DNA from: Isoetes taiwanensis
Taxonomy: Eukaryota > Streptophyta > Lycopodiopsida > Isoetales > Isoetaceae
NCBI GenBank assembly: GCA_021234155.1
Contig: JAJEKV010000062.1
Coordinates: 7,642,425-7,706,424 of the forward strand
Length of the DNA stretch: 64,000 nt
Direction of reading: 5' to 3'
Below the pieces are notes generated by a model. The model was not told the DNA's origin and searched no databases. It was given only the letters and a program-made list of their open reading frames with translations. The position numbers were made by a program, and so were the translations under genes. This document shows positions 1-10,101 of this stretch, piece after piece. Positions within the stretch are counted from its first letter, which is position 1. Each line of letters starts with the position of its first letter.

Positions 1-387
1 GCCGTATATATCGGGGGAAAAACTTTGGCTTGATGTGTGTTGCTTGGTTCTTTGCTTTGCCACATTCCTAGGGCATGTGATGTCCCCTATGAAGTCTAGT
101 CAAAGCATAGGTCAATTATTTGTTGAAGCCCCTAGACAAAGTTTTGTTCAAGTTTTGGCGAAGCATCTGTCAATTTCGTAGTTGAATGAACTCCAAGTCA
201 ACTTCCTAGTTAATCTATGGTCAAATTCGCAAGCGAGTTCTGATTAACTCTGTCAATTGCAATTTGGTCTGGGACAAAAGATGACCGTAGTGGACTTGGC
301 TTAACCCTTTGGCGATTGTTCTAGATATGAGATGATAATATAATATGTCTTGCCTAGAAATATAAAGAATAGGCTGGCAACAAAAAG
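1..387. other. no recognised gene
   Basis: AT-rich DNA with no ORF or repeat that I recognise. It leads into the tandem repeats that begin near 388. Confidence 0.5.
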
Positions 388-725
388 TATGCAATCAAGC
401 TGTACGAGCTGGAGTTCCATATCCAAATATTCTGCACATATGCAGTTAGAAATAAACAGGAAAAATGGTGATCATCTGATCAAGCTGGAGATTCCAAAGC
501 TTTGGGGAGACCAAGTCTGTATGAGCTCAAGTTCCATATTCTACATACATGAAGGTAAAAATAAAAACAGTATATGTTCAAGGAAAATGGTGATCATCTG
601 ATCAAGCTGGACACTCGTGGAATTAAAGGATGTCCCGTTATTCCAAGGGTTGTCCAATCTTGGCCATGACCAAGGGGTGTGCAACGTGGAACTAAAGGAT
701 GTCCCATTATTCCAAGGGTTGTCCA
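388..725. repeat. two short tandem duplications
   Basis: A unit of about 122 bp (around 390-490 and 510-612) is present twice; both copies end in the string GTGATCATCTGATCAAGCTG. Immediately downstream a 69-bp unit containing AAAGGATGTCCC and TTATTCCAAGGGTTGTCCAA is present twice, starting near 617 and 686. The short ORFs here are by-products of the repeats. Confidence 0.75.
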
Positions 726-776
726 ACGTAAAGGATGGCTTTATGCCTAGAATAAAACCATGTTTGCATTAAATTA

Positions 777-1094
777 ACATTCTTTTAGATTATATTGAAT
801 TGCTCAATAGCCTTACATTCTCCTAAATTATATTTGCATTTGCTCCATATATATAAGCCACATGTTTACTACGCAATTAAAACAATTGAAACGAAAGAGC
901 TTTCAAGTTCAGAATTGGTTTCTCCAAATTTTGGCACATTCTTTTAGATTATATTGAATTGCTCAATAGCCTTACGTTCACTTAAATTATATTGCGTTTG
1001 CTGCATATATATAAGCCTCTTGTTTACTATGCAAATAAGACAATTGAAACGAAAAAGCTTTCAAGTTCAAAATTGGGTTCTCCAAATTTTTGCA
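777..1094 (+). promoter_or_regulatory. 159-bp tandem duplication with TATA-like boxes
   Basis: Two copies (777-935 and 936-1094) differ at few positions. Each has a TATATATAAG box (about 847 and 1006) followed 40-80 bp later by AAAACAATTGAAACGAAAGAGC-type sequence that ends in TTTCTCCAAATTTT. This layout resembles a plant core promoter or the U3/R boundary of an LTR duplicated in tandem. No convincing reading frame follows. The only downstream ORF (1105-1323, 72 aa) is unrecognised, so promoter activity is inferred from motif layout alone. Confidence 0.45.
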
Positions 1095-2105
1095 TCACTA
1101 AAATTTGATGTTCAGTAAAGCACCTAGTTTTATGCTAAATCAAGCTCCCAAAGAAGAAAACGTGGATAGAGAAATACGTGGAGATTTGACACGTTTTTTT
1201 TGGATGCTCGACAGTCTAAACAAATCCAGATTATACTTTGGGATCAAAGAGGGACTCAATAAGTTTTATAGTTTTTGCTTTGGAATAGCAAGGATAAGAT
1301 ACGTCTTGGAAAAAGAATGTTAATGCAGTGCATTCATATAGAGTTTAAACAATACAAATAGGACTCACTCAATTATTATGCCTAGCAACTTCACCTTGAA
1401 TTGGGCACAATACATCAATAAATGCAAGCAAATACCATGACTATTTTTAGGCCTTGCTTCTGTAGCATTTGTGCATGAAAAACAATCATAAATATCCTAA
1501 GAATCTGTAGTATGCAGAGATACATAGTATGGCAGCAATTTGATGTGCGAAAATGATGGAGCAATAACAACCTTTGCATTGAGACGTAATATAAATAGAC
1601 ATCCTATGATAAAAAGGCTAGGTAAGCAACAAACTCTACGGAGGAAATAATTACGTGTAGCTCCTGCGCACCGACATCCTGTACTCATTCAATAATGGAT
1701 TGGTTGTGGGCTCAATGACTCTTGCCATAAAACAAAAGCTTTATACCTAGCGGACTCATGAGAGACCACTTCTAAAATATCTACGGACCTTCAAATGACA
1801 TCATATGCGCATCATTAATCAAAATCAATGGCTGTCACAAATCAATAGTTGCCGACCACAAAGGAAGCAAAAAGTTAAAAAGTTTACCTTGCTATGAAGA
1901 CTCTCACGCAACAATATTGACATCCGGACACGAAGAAGAATATATCCGAATAATGAGATGCACATTCGTCCCACGAATGCCATTCACAAAAGACTTAGTC
2001 CAAAGTTCTAAAACACACCGCAAACCAAGAAATCAGTTCAACATAATTTAAAGCATAAAAAACACAGAAAAAAACAAAGCTCACATTGCTTGCAATTTTA
2101 GGCGC
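1095..2105. other. no recognised gene
   Basis: Apart from an unrecognised 72-codon ORF at 1105-1323, I see only AT-rich sequence with short random ORFs. Confidence 0.4.
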
Positions 2106-2775
2106 TTAGTGGATGCCAATGTATGAATATGAAATGTGATGAAACTCTGATGAAGATGCAGGAGTACTACTTGGTAAAAGTGCAAACATAGGTAAGCTCT
2201 GTTTTGGATGGCTTGATCTTGAGATTGCTACAACTAATGATGCTTCCCAAATGCTACATACAATACAGATGAGCCAAAACATTGAGACCCATTTAAACAA
2301 ATCCAAACACATGTCACCACTTGACTAACATCTCTATCCATCTGTTTTGCCATGACAAAATCCACCACTTTGGTACCATTTTTTCATGCAACAGTATGTT
2401 CTGAGGCTTCACATCTAGATGAATAATGGGCTGTCTGCAATCTTCATGCAAATAATGGGCTCTCAACATATACTAGTGATCCAGTGAGCCATTAGTTTCT
2501 CTACATTGTCCATTAGTTTGACAGATTCCAAATGGATCACATGTTAAGGGAAGTTGGCATGGGCCATGAAACATTTTGGGCGTGTTCCACATCATGGTGT
2601 GCATGTTTAGCCTGTGAAGAGCCTGTGACAGCATTTGAAGTAATAGGGCTAAGGAACTGCCATAACATTCCTGGTTTGCAAGTTGAAAAAATATTAGAAT
2701 CTGCAAAATCAAGATTATTGGGTTTGTAGATGAGCGAAGCTTGCTTGCAAAGATCAAAACTGGAGGTTTTAACAA
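2106..2775 (-). pseudogene. G-type (S-domain) lectin receptor-like kinase relic
   Basis: Read on the minus strand, 2559-2503 encodes a cysteine-rich stretch (CQLPLTCDPFGIC) like the EGF/S-locus glycoprotein segment of S-domain receptor kinases. From about 2454 down to 2395 it encodes YLHEDCRQPIIHLDVKPQN, the kinase catalytic loop (subdomain VIb with HLD and N). It then continues in another frame, about 2380-2320, with KVVDFVMAKQMDRD, subdomain VII with the DFG glycine changed to V. The transmembrane segment, glycine loop and VAIK lysine are missing between the two halves, so there is an internal deletion as well as a frameshift. The ancestral role would be plasma-membrane signalling; this copy cannot make a kinase. 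Confidence 0.8.
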
Positions 2776-2828
2776 AATAAGGCTATACTTTGGCTGTTAT
2801 GTTGAAATAGAAAACCAACCTGCTATGT

Positions 2829-4050
2829 TCAATAGTTGCAGTATTGCATACAAATGCCCGCATTGCCCACTTGAACGCTGGAGAAGGCATAGAAAAATTT
2901 ATTCTTGAGCAAAAGCCCTTCGACCTCTTCATCAAAAGCTTCCTTCTCCTTTCCTCGCTTCATCGACCTAAAAAACCGGCATTTTATATGGCAAATGGGC
3001 TTGAGCCTCAAAGCAAGAACTTCGACATTGCTCTTTGCCGATTTTCCAAATGCTTTATCACCCGTATAGGCATCCTCAATCTCGGCTTGCTCTTATCTCT
3101 GAGGGTTGCAAGCGTGATTCTATGTTCACAAATTGGAACAGAGCTCTATCCGGTTCCATGGATTGAACTTAGTTAGCCAAGATTTGGGTATATGCCGCAT
3201 CGCGGATCAAACCGAACTGATACGGCCTTGAATCCGGAGACCATACTCAAGTTTTAGAATCCCAAGCATGTGGGCAAAATCCGAATCACGTAACATCCGA
3301 TTCAATTGAAGGAGGAACATTTTGAAAAACTGCCGCAATTAGCCCACTTTCCCCGGTCTATTTTACATGCAACATACCTAACACCGCGGGTAATCCCGAA
3401 AGCCAAATTGCAAGCTGAAATTGCTTAAAGGGTTAGCAAGCCTTATTAATACTATCGGTATAAGCGGTACATGCCCCCAGTTAGCATTTATCCTCGCCCC
3501 TAAAACCTCTGCAGGCTAAGAATGGATGTAAACGAATTGGCAACGAAGCCTGCCTACTCGGATCTTTGCAAACTTCGAAATTGTTTGGGTGCACAAAGCT
3601 TCGAACCCTGGTTTTATTTGATGGGTCTCAAATTCGACCTCCGAACCATGCTCGCATTGCATGGGTCTTCAAATTTGACTCGCAATCTTCAAATCCGACC
3701 CAATACGCCATGGGAAATCCAACTCTTTGATTTTTTGCTCGAAATCTACTTACGTAGAGCTACAGCTACAAATATCCGCCCACGTAATCAAAAAACTTCA
3801 AATCACACTCAGAAAACATGTTACCTTGTTTACACAACAATAGAGACTCTACGGGTATATGGAGCAAGGAGCTCGTTGCCGGAAACAATGGCCATGGCTT
3901 CAAACCTGCGCCCTGCGCCCATGTCTGCCGGAAAAGAACCGTACAAAAACGTAGATAATTCCAAAAATCAATTTTACTCTGCATTTTTGACCTGCAAATA
4001 GATATACATAATTCGAAATCGCCATTTTTGGAGCCGTTTTTTTTTTTTTT
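2829..4050. other. unrecognised coding-like stretch and spacer
   Basis: A minus-strand frame from about 3095 to 2829 stays open and is rich in K/E residues (for example MKRGKEKEAFDEEVEGLLLK), which looks like a real but unidentified exon. A plus-strand 159-codon ORF (3522-4001) overlaps no recognisable domain. I cannot assign either. The poly-T run at 4037-4050 marks the edge of the AT microsatellite. Confidence 0.3.
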
Positions 4051-4061
4051 ATATATAGGAA

Positions 4062-4180
<119 letters not shown>

Positions 4181-4289
4181 AGTCTTTGTACTATGAGCGG
4201 TTGCACTATGAGAGACTGTACAAATCCAACTAGAAGCCAAAATGCAGAGCTATCCAATGAAGATTCTACTAGATTCACCAAGGCTCTGG

Positions 4290-5905
4290 AAATATTCCCC
4301 TAGGCTATATGAGATGCCATTAATGTTCCCCTGTATTCCTTAAGATCCCATTATGATTCCTCGAGATCCTTTACAATTCGATAAACATTCCGTTAAATTG
4401 CCCAATATTTTATGAAGGTTCCATTTTGTATTACGGTGATTGTACAAATTAACTAGAACTCAATTCAAAATCATAATGATGAAGGTTCCATAGAGATTCT
4501 CTAGATTCTCCAACATTCTATCAAGGTTTCTTTAGACAGAATTCCCTTAGATTCTTAAAGATTCTCTTGAGATTTCTTTAGATTTCCAAAAATTATCTCA
4601 AGATTCCTCTAGATTGCCCAAGATGCCAGCTAGATTCTCCTACATTCTGTTAGATTCTATGAAGATTTCTCTGCAAGCACACCTAATATCAAAGATTCTC
4701 CTAGATCCTCTGGGATTTTCTCCTAGATTTCCTAAGATTGCACAAAGATTTCCCTAGATTCTTAAGATTCTATAAAGATTCTCCTAAATTTTTGGGAATT
4801 ATTCCAAGATGCCTCTAGATTCACCAAGATTCTATGTAAATTCATTCAAAATTTCAAGGATTCATTCAAATTTTGTAAAGATTCCCCTATATTCTCAAAG
4901 ACTTTATGAAGATTCCTTTGGATTCGCCGAAATTCTCAAAGAGTTTAATGAGATTCCCATAGATTCCCCTAAAAGATTGTTTCAAGATTCACCTAGATTT
5001 CGCATGATTCTATGTAGATACTCTTTGATTTCCTTAGATTCTATGAAGATTCCTTTAGGTTCTCCAAAATTTCATCAAGATCCCCCTCGATTATTAAAGA
5101 TTTTATGAAGATTCCTTTAGATCCTATGAAGTTCCTAGACTTCATCAAGATTCTCCTAGATTCCCAAAGATTCTCTAAAGATTCACATAAATTCCCCAAG
5201 ATTCTATGTAGATTCTTATAGACTCTCTAAGATCCTAAGAAGATTTCCATAGTGCTCAAATATTCTATGAAGATTTCCTTCGATTCCCTTAGATCCTCTC
5301 GAGATTCCCCTAGATTTCTAAAGATTGCCCCAAGATTCACCTAGATTCTCCACGATTCTATGTAGATTCTCTTGGACACCCCTAGATTCTATGAAGATTC
5401 CTCTAGATTCTCAAAGATTTCATTAAGATCTCCTTAGATTTTTAAGGATTTTATGAAGATTCCTGCAGATACCCTTAGATCCTATTAAGATTCCCTTGAT
5501 TTCTTCAAGATTCCTCAAGATTATATGTAAATTCATTAAAATTTTCAAGCATTCATTCAAATTTTGTAAAGATTCCCCTAAGATTCTCAAAGATTTTCAT
5601 GAGATTCCCATAGATTCCCCTATATTTCAAAAAAAGTTTGTTTCAAGATCCTTTAGATTTCCCACGATTCAATGTAGATACTTTTCGATTCCCTTAAATT
5701 CTATAAAGATTCCTTTAGGTTCTCCAAAATTTCATCAAGATTCCCTCGATTATTAAGATTTTATGAAGATTCCTTTAGATCTTATGAAGTTCCTTTAGGT
5801 TCTCCAAGATTCCATCAAGATTCTTTTAGATTCCCAAAGATTCTCTAAAGATTCATATGAACTCCCCAAGATTCTATGTAGATTTTCATAGACTCTCTAA
5901 GAATA
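4290..5905. repeat. degenerate GATTCT minisatellite array
   Basis: About 1.6 kb composed almost entirely of variants of AAGATTCYCCTAGATTCTATG. A higher-order duplication is visible: the block beginning TATGTAAATTCATT at 4833 recurs at 5524 (period 691 bp) with the same order of variants. The same family occurs in the opposite orientation at 29.48-29.90 and 58.25-59.58 kb and weakly at 55.2-55.4 kb. ORFs within it have no codon structure. Confidence 0.9.
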
Positions 5906-6475
5906 CGATCAAGTTAGCTCCAACTGCGACGGAACGATGCCAAAGCACCACTCTTTGGAAAGTTCTCGAGGAGAGGAATCCAATGGTGTGGGTCCCACCT
6001 TCATCCGACCCCTCTACTGCAAGTTTTCGGCCCTTGAAGCTGATTATAAAAAAGAAGCTTCCTAGAAAGTCTATTCATTAATGATAGTGTCACCTCATTA
6101 ACTTTGAAATTAAATAAGGATGCCACCTCACCTCTTTTAATAAAGAAATTGTAATTTAATAAAAAATTTAATGGTTAAGATTTCTCCTCCCCCTTTTGAT
6201 CCCACGGTTAAGATTGACTGCACCAAAAAACACATTTTAAGGGACCTTCCTTGCACCTTCCCTTAAAAAAAATCAAAGGCCAAGATTTCTCGCGTGCCCG
6301 ATCCACGGTCCAGGGATGGGGTGCATGCCCCATGCATGCCCCATGCATGCCCCCCATCAAATCCAAAGGCCGTTGTCGCGCCACCTCAAAAAATGGACGG
6401 CCGAGATGAATCTCTACATAACTTTAACCCCCCATAGGACCCATAAAGTAATTGTATATATATAGTAGATATATA
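5906..6475. repeat. conserved module end flanking the GATTCT array (reverse orientation)
   Basis: The segment with CCACCTCATT, GGTTAAGATTTCTCCTCC, GGACCTTCCTTGCACCTTCC and GCATGCCCCATGCATG matches, as reverse complement and in the same order, 57.7-58.25 kb, where it also abuts a GAATCT array. It ends in AATTGTATATATATAG (6449-6464). Two copies with the same array, module and TATATA order indicate one dispersed element rather than chance low complexity. Confidence 0.75.
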
Positions 6476-7880
6476 TCAAAAGAAGCTACTATATGCAGAT
6501 GACGACATTCTCTTATAGATGACATCATTCATTTGAGCGGCACTACTAACACACAATAGCTTGACACCGAACTGATGATATGTAGATCAATTTCTCTAAG
6601 ATGAAAACTCGTCATCAAAAGAGCTAAAAGTGAATTGAAGTTCTAAGTTTTGTCATCAGATGAAGTTAATGTTTTGAGTTGTCGAATACTATGAATTTGG
6701 ATTTGGCAACTAATATGCTTTTGGATCTAGCACCTCGAATAAACTTTGTGGTTGGTGTCATGTCTTCTGATATCAAGCGATTCCAGCTACATGGCATACC
6801 TTTGGAGCCTTGTTATTTTAATCAAAAACGGCAATAGCTTGGAGAGTCCATACCATATTTTGGGAGTTAAAACTACATTACTATCAATAATTTTTACAGG
6901 AAACATGATTGCTAAAGCGATCGAACAGATTAAAATAGATATTTATTTAAAGTGAAACATGAGTATCTTTGCCTTATTTAAAACTTCAGTATTTTCATTG
7001 AGTCTCTGTTCATTACTTTTATAGTAGTGTTGTTTAGGTCGGGGGTATTAGAGACAAGAAATGAGGTTTAAGGGAAATGGTTATCATTTTTTGCATGACT
7101 TTGAAATTTGTCTGAATCGTGTCAAAAGCCTTTTGTTCTAAGATAATACATGGATGTATGCGTCTTAGACAAGCTTTATGCTAGTAATTTGGAAGGGTTA
7201 AAATAACTAATCATACTTACATCAGTAGACACATATGTCTATAAAGAGGTGTCGAGGCCATGACTCAAAATTGATACAATAGGATTTAATGTGGAATTCC
7301 CTACTTAAGATACGACACTAACTAGTTAAGATACGTTCACTTGTCATGCACCGTTCAAAAGCCTATGCTGTCTCACTTAGATGGGCTATCCAAGACTAGA
7401 TGTCATCTCATTTCATCAGGACTATGACATTTAATGATCTTGTTAGATGCAAGCAGAGGGGTATCCCCCTTGCTCCCCGGCTGGAAGGAGTAACTACGGG
7501 TCGAACTCGTTCTTCCTCTGGGTTCTATCGTGTTGTTATCCACCTTGATTGGGTTCCAGAGCGTCGCGTCTATGAGCTTAATAGCATCACTCAACCACCT
7601 GCTCATGATGAGCCCGAGTGCGAATGAACTGCTGCATTCATGTATGCTATGCCTCTTATATGAGTTCTAAATTTTGTTACTACAATATTTCAAACATTCG
7701 CTAGTTATAAGTATGTAACCATAAGTGATACGTGTGATCCATCTACTTACCGCACATTTTCAATTTGGAACGCTCTTGGCCATCTTCCTTACATGTAGAT
7801 TCTAAATTCAGATAAGCATTCTCTCCTGCATGTGCAAAATAAGCACCCCGCCACGTTGTTTGAGTAAAATGACTGAACGT
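6476..7880. other. no clear gene; one unidentified ORF
   Basis: Mostly AT-rich spacer. A plus-strand ORF at 7400-7627 (75 codons, ending HDEPECE) has good codon texture and could be a terminal exon, but I do not recognise it. On the minus strand, a GTAAGTAG donor-like site at about 7741-7750 follows an open stretch, suggesting a decayed exon. Confidence 0.3.
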
Positions 7881-7883
7881 ATC

Positions 7884-8009
7884 AACGGTGCAAAAGTGGT
7901 CCCCACACAGCGTGTGGAACAGTCTATTTCGCACCGTAGTCACGGTGCGAAATTGCGCCCTCCAAAAATTTTGGAACTACTACTTTCGCACCATGGCGAC
8001 GGTGCGAAA
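7884..8009. repeat. palindrome cluster 1 of the H3/BAH cassette
   Basis: Two complete 26-bp interrupted palindromes (7927-7952 and 7984-8009): left arm TTTCGCACCGT, four central bases, right arm ACGGTGCGAAA. A partial right arm lies near 7884. They sit 57 bp apart, just beyond the 3' end of the minus-strand H3-like gene. The same unit recurs in the next two gaps of the cassette. Confidence 0.9.
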
Positions 8010-8187
8010 TAGACCCTCTCACAGAATGTGGAATAACTAGTAAATGAATACACAGCCTCAATAAATAGAATAGCAAATAATTATAGAACCTCAACATTTA
8101 TTAGAAGGAGAACTAAAATGTAACCATAACGAGAAAAATATTAAAACACTCATATATTAACAACCAAAAAAGGGTTACAAAAGGCTC

Positions 8188-9587
8188 CTAAGGGAGGCAG
8201 CCATGGAAGTATCTAGCTAAGGCATAGTCCCTGTCCTGCACAGTAACACATCCTCTGTGCACACAACAGCGGACACTGTCCTCAAAAAGGCTAATTCGAT
8301 GAGCCTCTGCTGCCTCTTGCAGTATATCCAAGGCCTCTGTTTGGATTCTATTCATCTCCTCCTCCACCATCGGGACATAGTCTGGTGCTCTCTCCCTCCT
8401 CTTCTTCCTTGATTCCTTCCTCCTCTCAATGATGGCCTGCATCTCGTACCTGACCATTCTAGCGAAGGCAAGCTTGGGAATCAGAGGCTGGGTGCATGGA
8501 GCACCCTTTATCTTCTCAGGGCCACCATATCTAATACTAGGATCGCCTTCCTTTGGCTTCCGCTTATTCCCATGCTTATCTGTCTCATTGGCTGCATCTC
8601 TCTCAGCTTGTCTCCAACTAGGAACAAGCTTAGGAGGCTTTGCCGGGCCGGATCTCTTGGGCGTGGATTTCTGCTTACGCCGGGGAATGGGCTTCCTAGT
8701 ACCTGTTCCACTAGAACTGGGCTTCCCATGATCAACCTGATCCTGCTGATCATGCTGGTCCTGCTGATGCTGATCATGCTGGTTCTGCTGATCTTGCTGG
8801 TCCTGCTGATCCTGCTGATCATGCTGGTCCTGCTGATCTTACTGCACTTCCAGAATCTGCTGCAAAATAGGCACTAGCAGAGTCTGCTCGTGCTCTTGTT
8901 CCTCCCCCACCACTGCCAAACATTTGGGAATGCAGTCGTGGCCCCAACGTCTTAGACGGGGTAACCTGATTCAGCAGCCACTGGGCACCATGGCCCTGGT
9001 CAACCTGCCACAGCATCTGGATGTGTGTAGACGCCCCCCCGTGGTCCCAGCATGTAATCCAGCTCATTACACAGGAACTGGAATGGCCGTTTCTCCACGC
9101 TGGACATGGATGTCATCATCCTCGGCCACATGATATATGACCCGACGGCTTCCTCTACTGTCTCCGCTCCAGGGGTGGTGAAGGGCAGACTGGCCGTTGG
9201 ATCCAGAGCTGTGTCCACTGATACCACAATACAGTCGTCTGGAACTGGAATATTGTGGCAGACAGAGGCCTCGCGGAAAGCTCCTTCCCCAACAACCTTA
9301 CTGGAGCTCAGCAAGGAGACCCGAGTAGGAAACACGTTCGGGTTTTGGAAATATTCGTCCACACTATTATTAATGTCCTGGATGACATTTCCAAGCCTTT
9401 GCCCGAACCCTTCTGGCAGGACAGTCTCATCTACGTCCATCTGTTGGCTTGTGATTGGAATAGCTGTCTCGACGTCTGTGATGGGAATAGCTGTCTCGGC
9501 GCCGCTAGTAATGACCTCGTCAAGATTCTGGCGCTTGTCAAGCACCTCATTTTGTGGGTTTTCAGAGCTAGCGCCTTCCATGGACAT
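8188..9587 (-). CDS. H3-like histone-fold protein with long N-terminal region
   Basis: Starts at ATG 9587 (MSMEGASSEN) and stops at 8188-8190. The C-terminal ~125 residues match histone H3. TQPLIPKLAFARMVR (about 8510-8450) corresponds to the H3 alpha-N/alpha-1 region (TELLIRKLPFQRLVR). EALDILQEAAEAHRISLFED (8337-8278) corresponds to helix 2. GCVTVQDRDYALAR corresponds to the RVTIMPKDIQLAR loop and helix 3. A charged insertion of about 30 residues (ERRKESRKKRRER) separates the first two helices. The basic, lysine/proline-rich stretch upstream resembles an H3 tail in composition only. Three lesions interrupt the frame: +1 in a G7 run near 9034-9040, +1 in a G5 run near 8908, and TAA at about 8843. 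The TAA lies in GTAAGA, so the following Gln/Asp tract (about 8727-8845) may be an intron. It is the last gene of the cassette. Confidence 0.72.
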
Positions 9588-9674
9588 GAGCGGATTTTAG
9601 CAAGGAGAAGAAATTCAAATAAGCAATATTGTCTCTCCCGATCCCATAAACCCCTAGACTAAAAAATGTTCATA

Positions 9675-9855
9675 GTAGCCACGGTGTGAAATGGTGTCAT
9701 GCGCATGCCGTGGAATAGCTGTTTTCGCACCGTAGCCACGGTGCGAAATAGGGCAGTCCAAAAACTGCCGACGTCGTGTTCTCGCACCGTAGCCACGGTG
9801 CGAAATCGGGCAGTCCAAAAACTGCCGACATCCTGTTCTCGCACCGTGGCTACGC
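9675..9855. repeat. palindrome cluster 2 of the H3/BAH cassette
   Basis: Two complete palindromes (9723-9748 and 9780-9805) are flanked by a right half (about 9675) and a left half (9838-9855), again spaced about 57 bp. The spacer itself is repeated and contains the hairpin GGCAGTCCAAAAACTGCC. The cluster lies between the unknown gene (3' end at 10102) and the H3-like gene (5' end at 9587), that is, in the latter's promoter position. Confidence 0.9.
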
Positions 9856-10101
9856 TCCTTATGTACATACATGGAAATGACTAAATTCACCATTAAAGAA
9901 GACCTAACATATACATCTAACAAGGATTTATTGCGGACATTAAATTCTAACAATTAATAAATTTCATAGATGAACAATCATACAAAAGCAATTTTGTCAT
10001 ATGAAAACAATTCATGAATTTTATAGAAAAGATATTATATTAATACAAAAGCTTTTCAAGTACATTTCCTTTTCTTGGCATCAGGGCCTGGAGTACCCGA
10101 A

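Noticed and set aside
4809-5756. ORFs such as 4809-5108 and 5496-5756 with SPRF/DSPR repeats
   Set aside because: They are translations of the GATTCT array; the similarity between them reflects the 691-bp duplication.
9106-9662. Plus-strand ORFs of 164 and 135 codons opposite the H3-like gene
   Set aside because: They are antisense shadows; the minus-strand frame carries the histone-fold homology.
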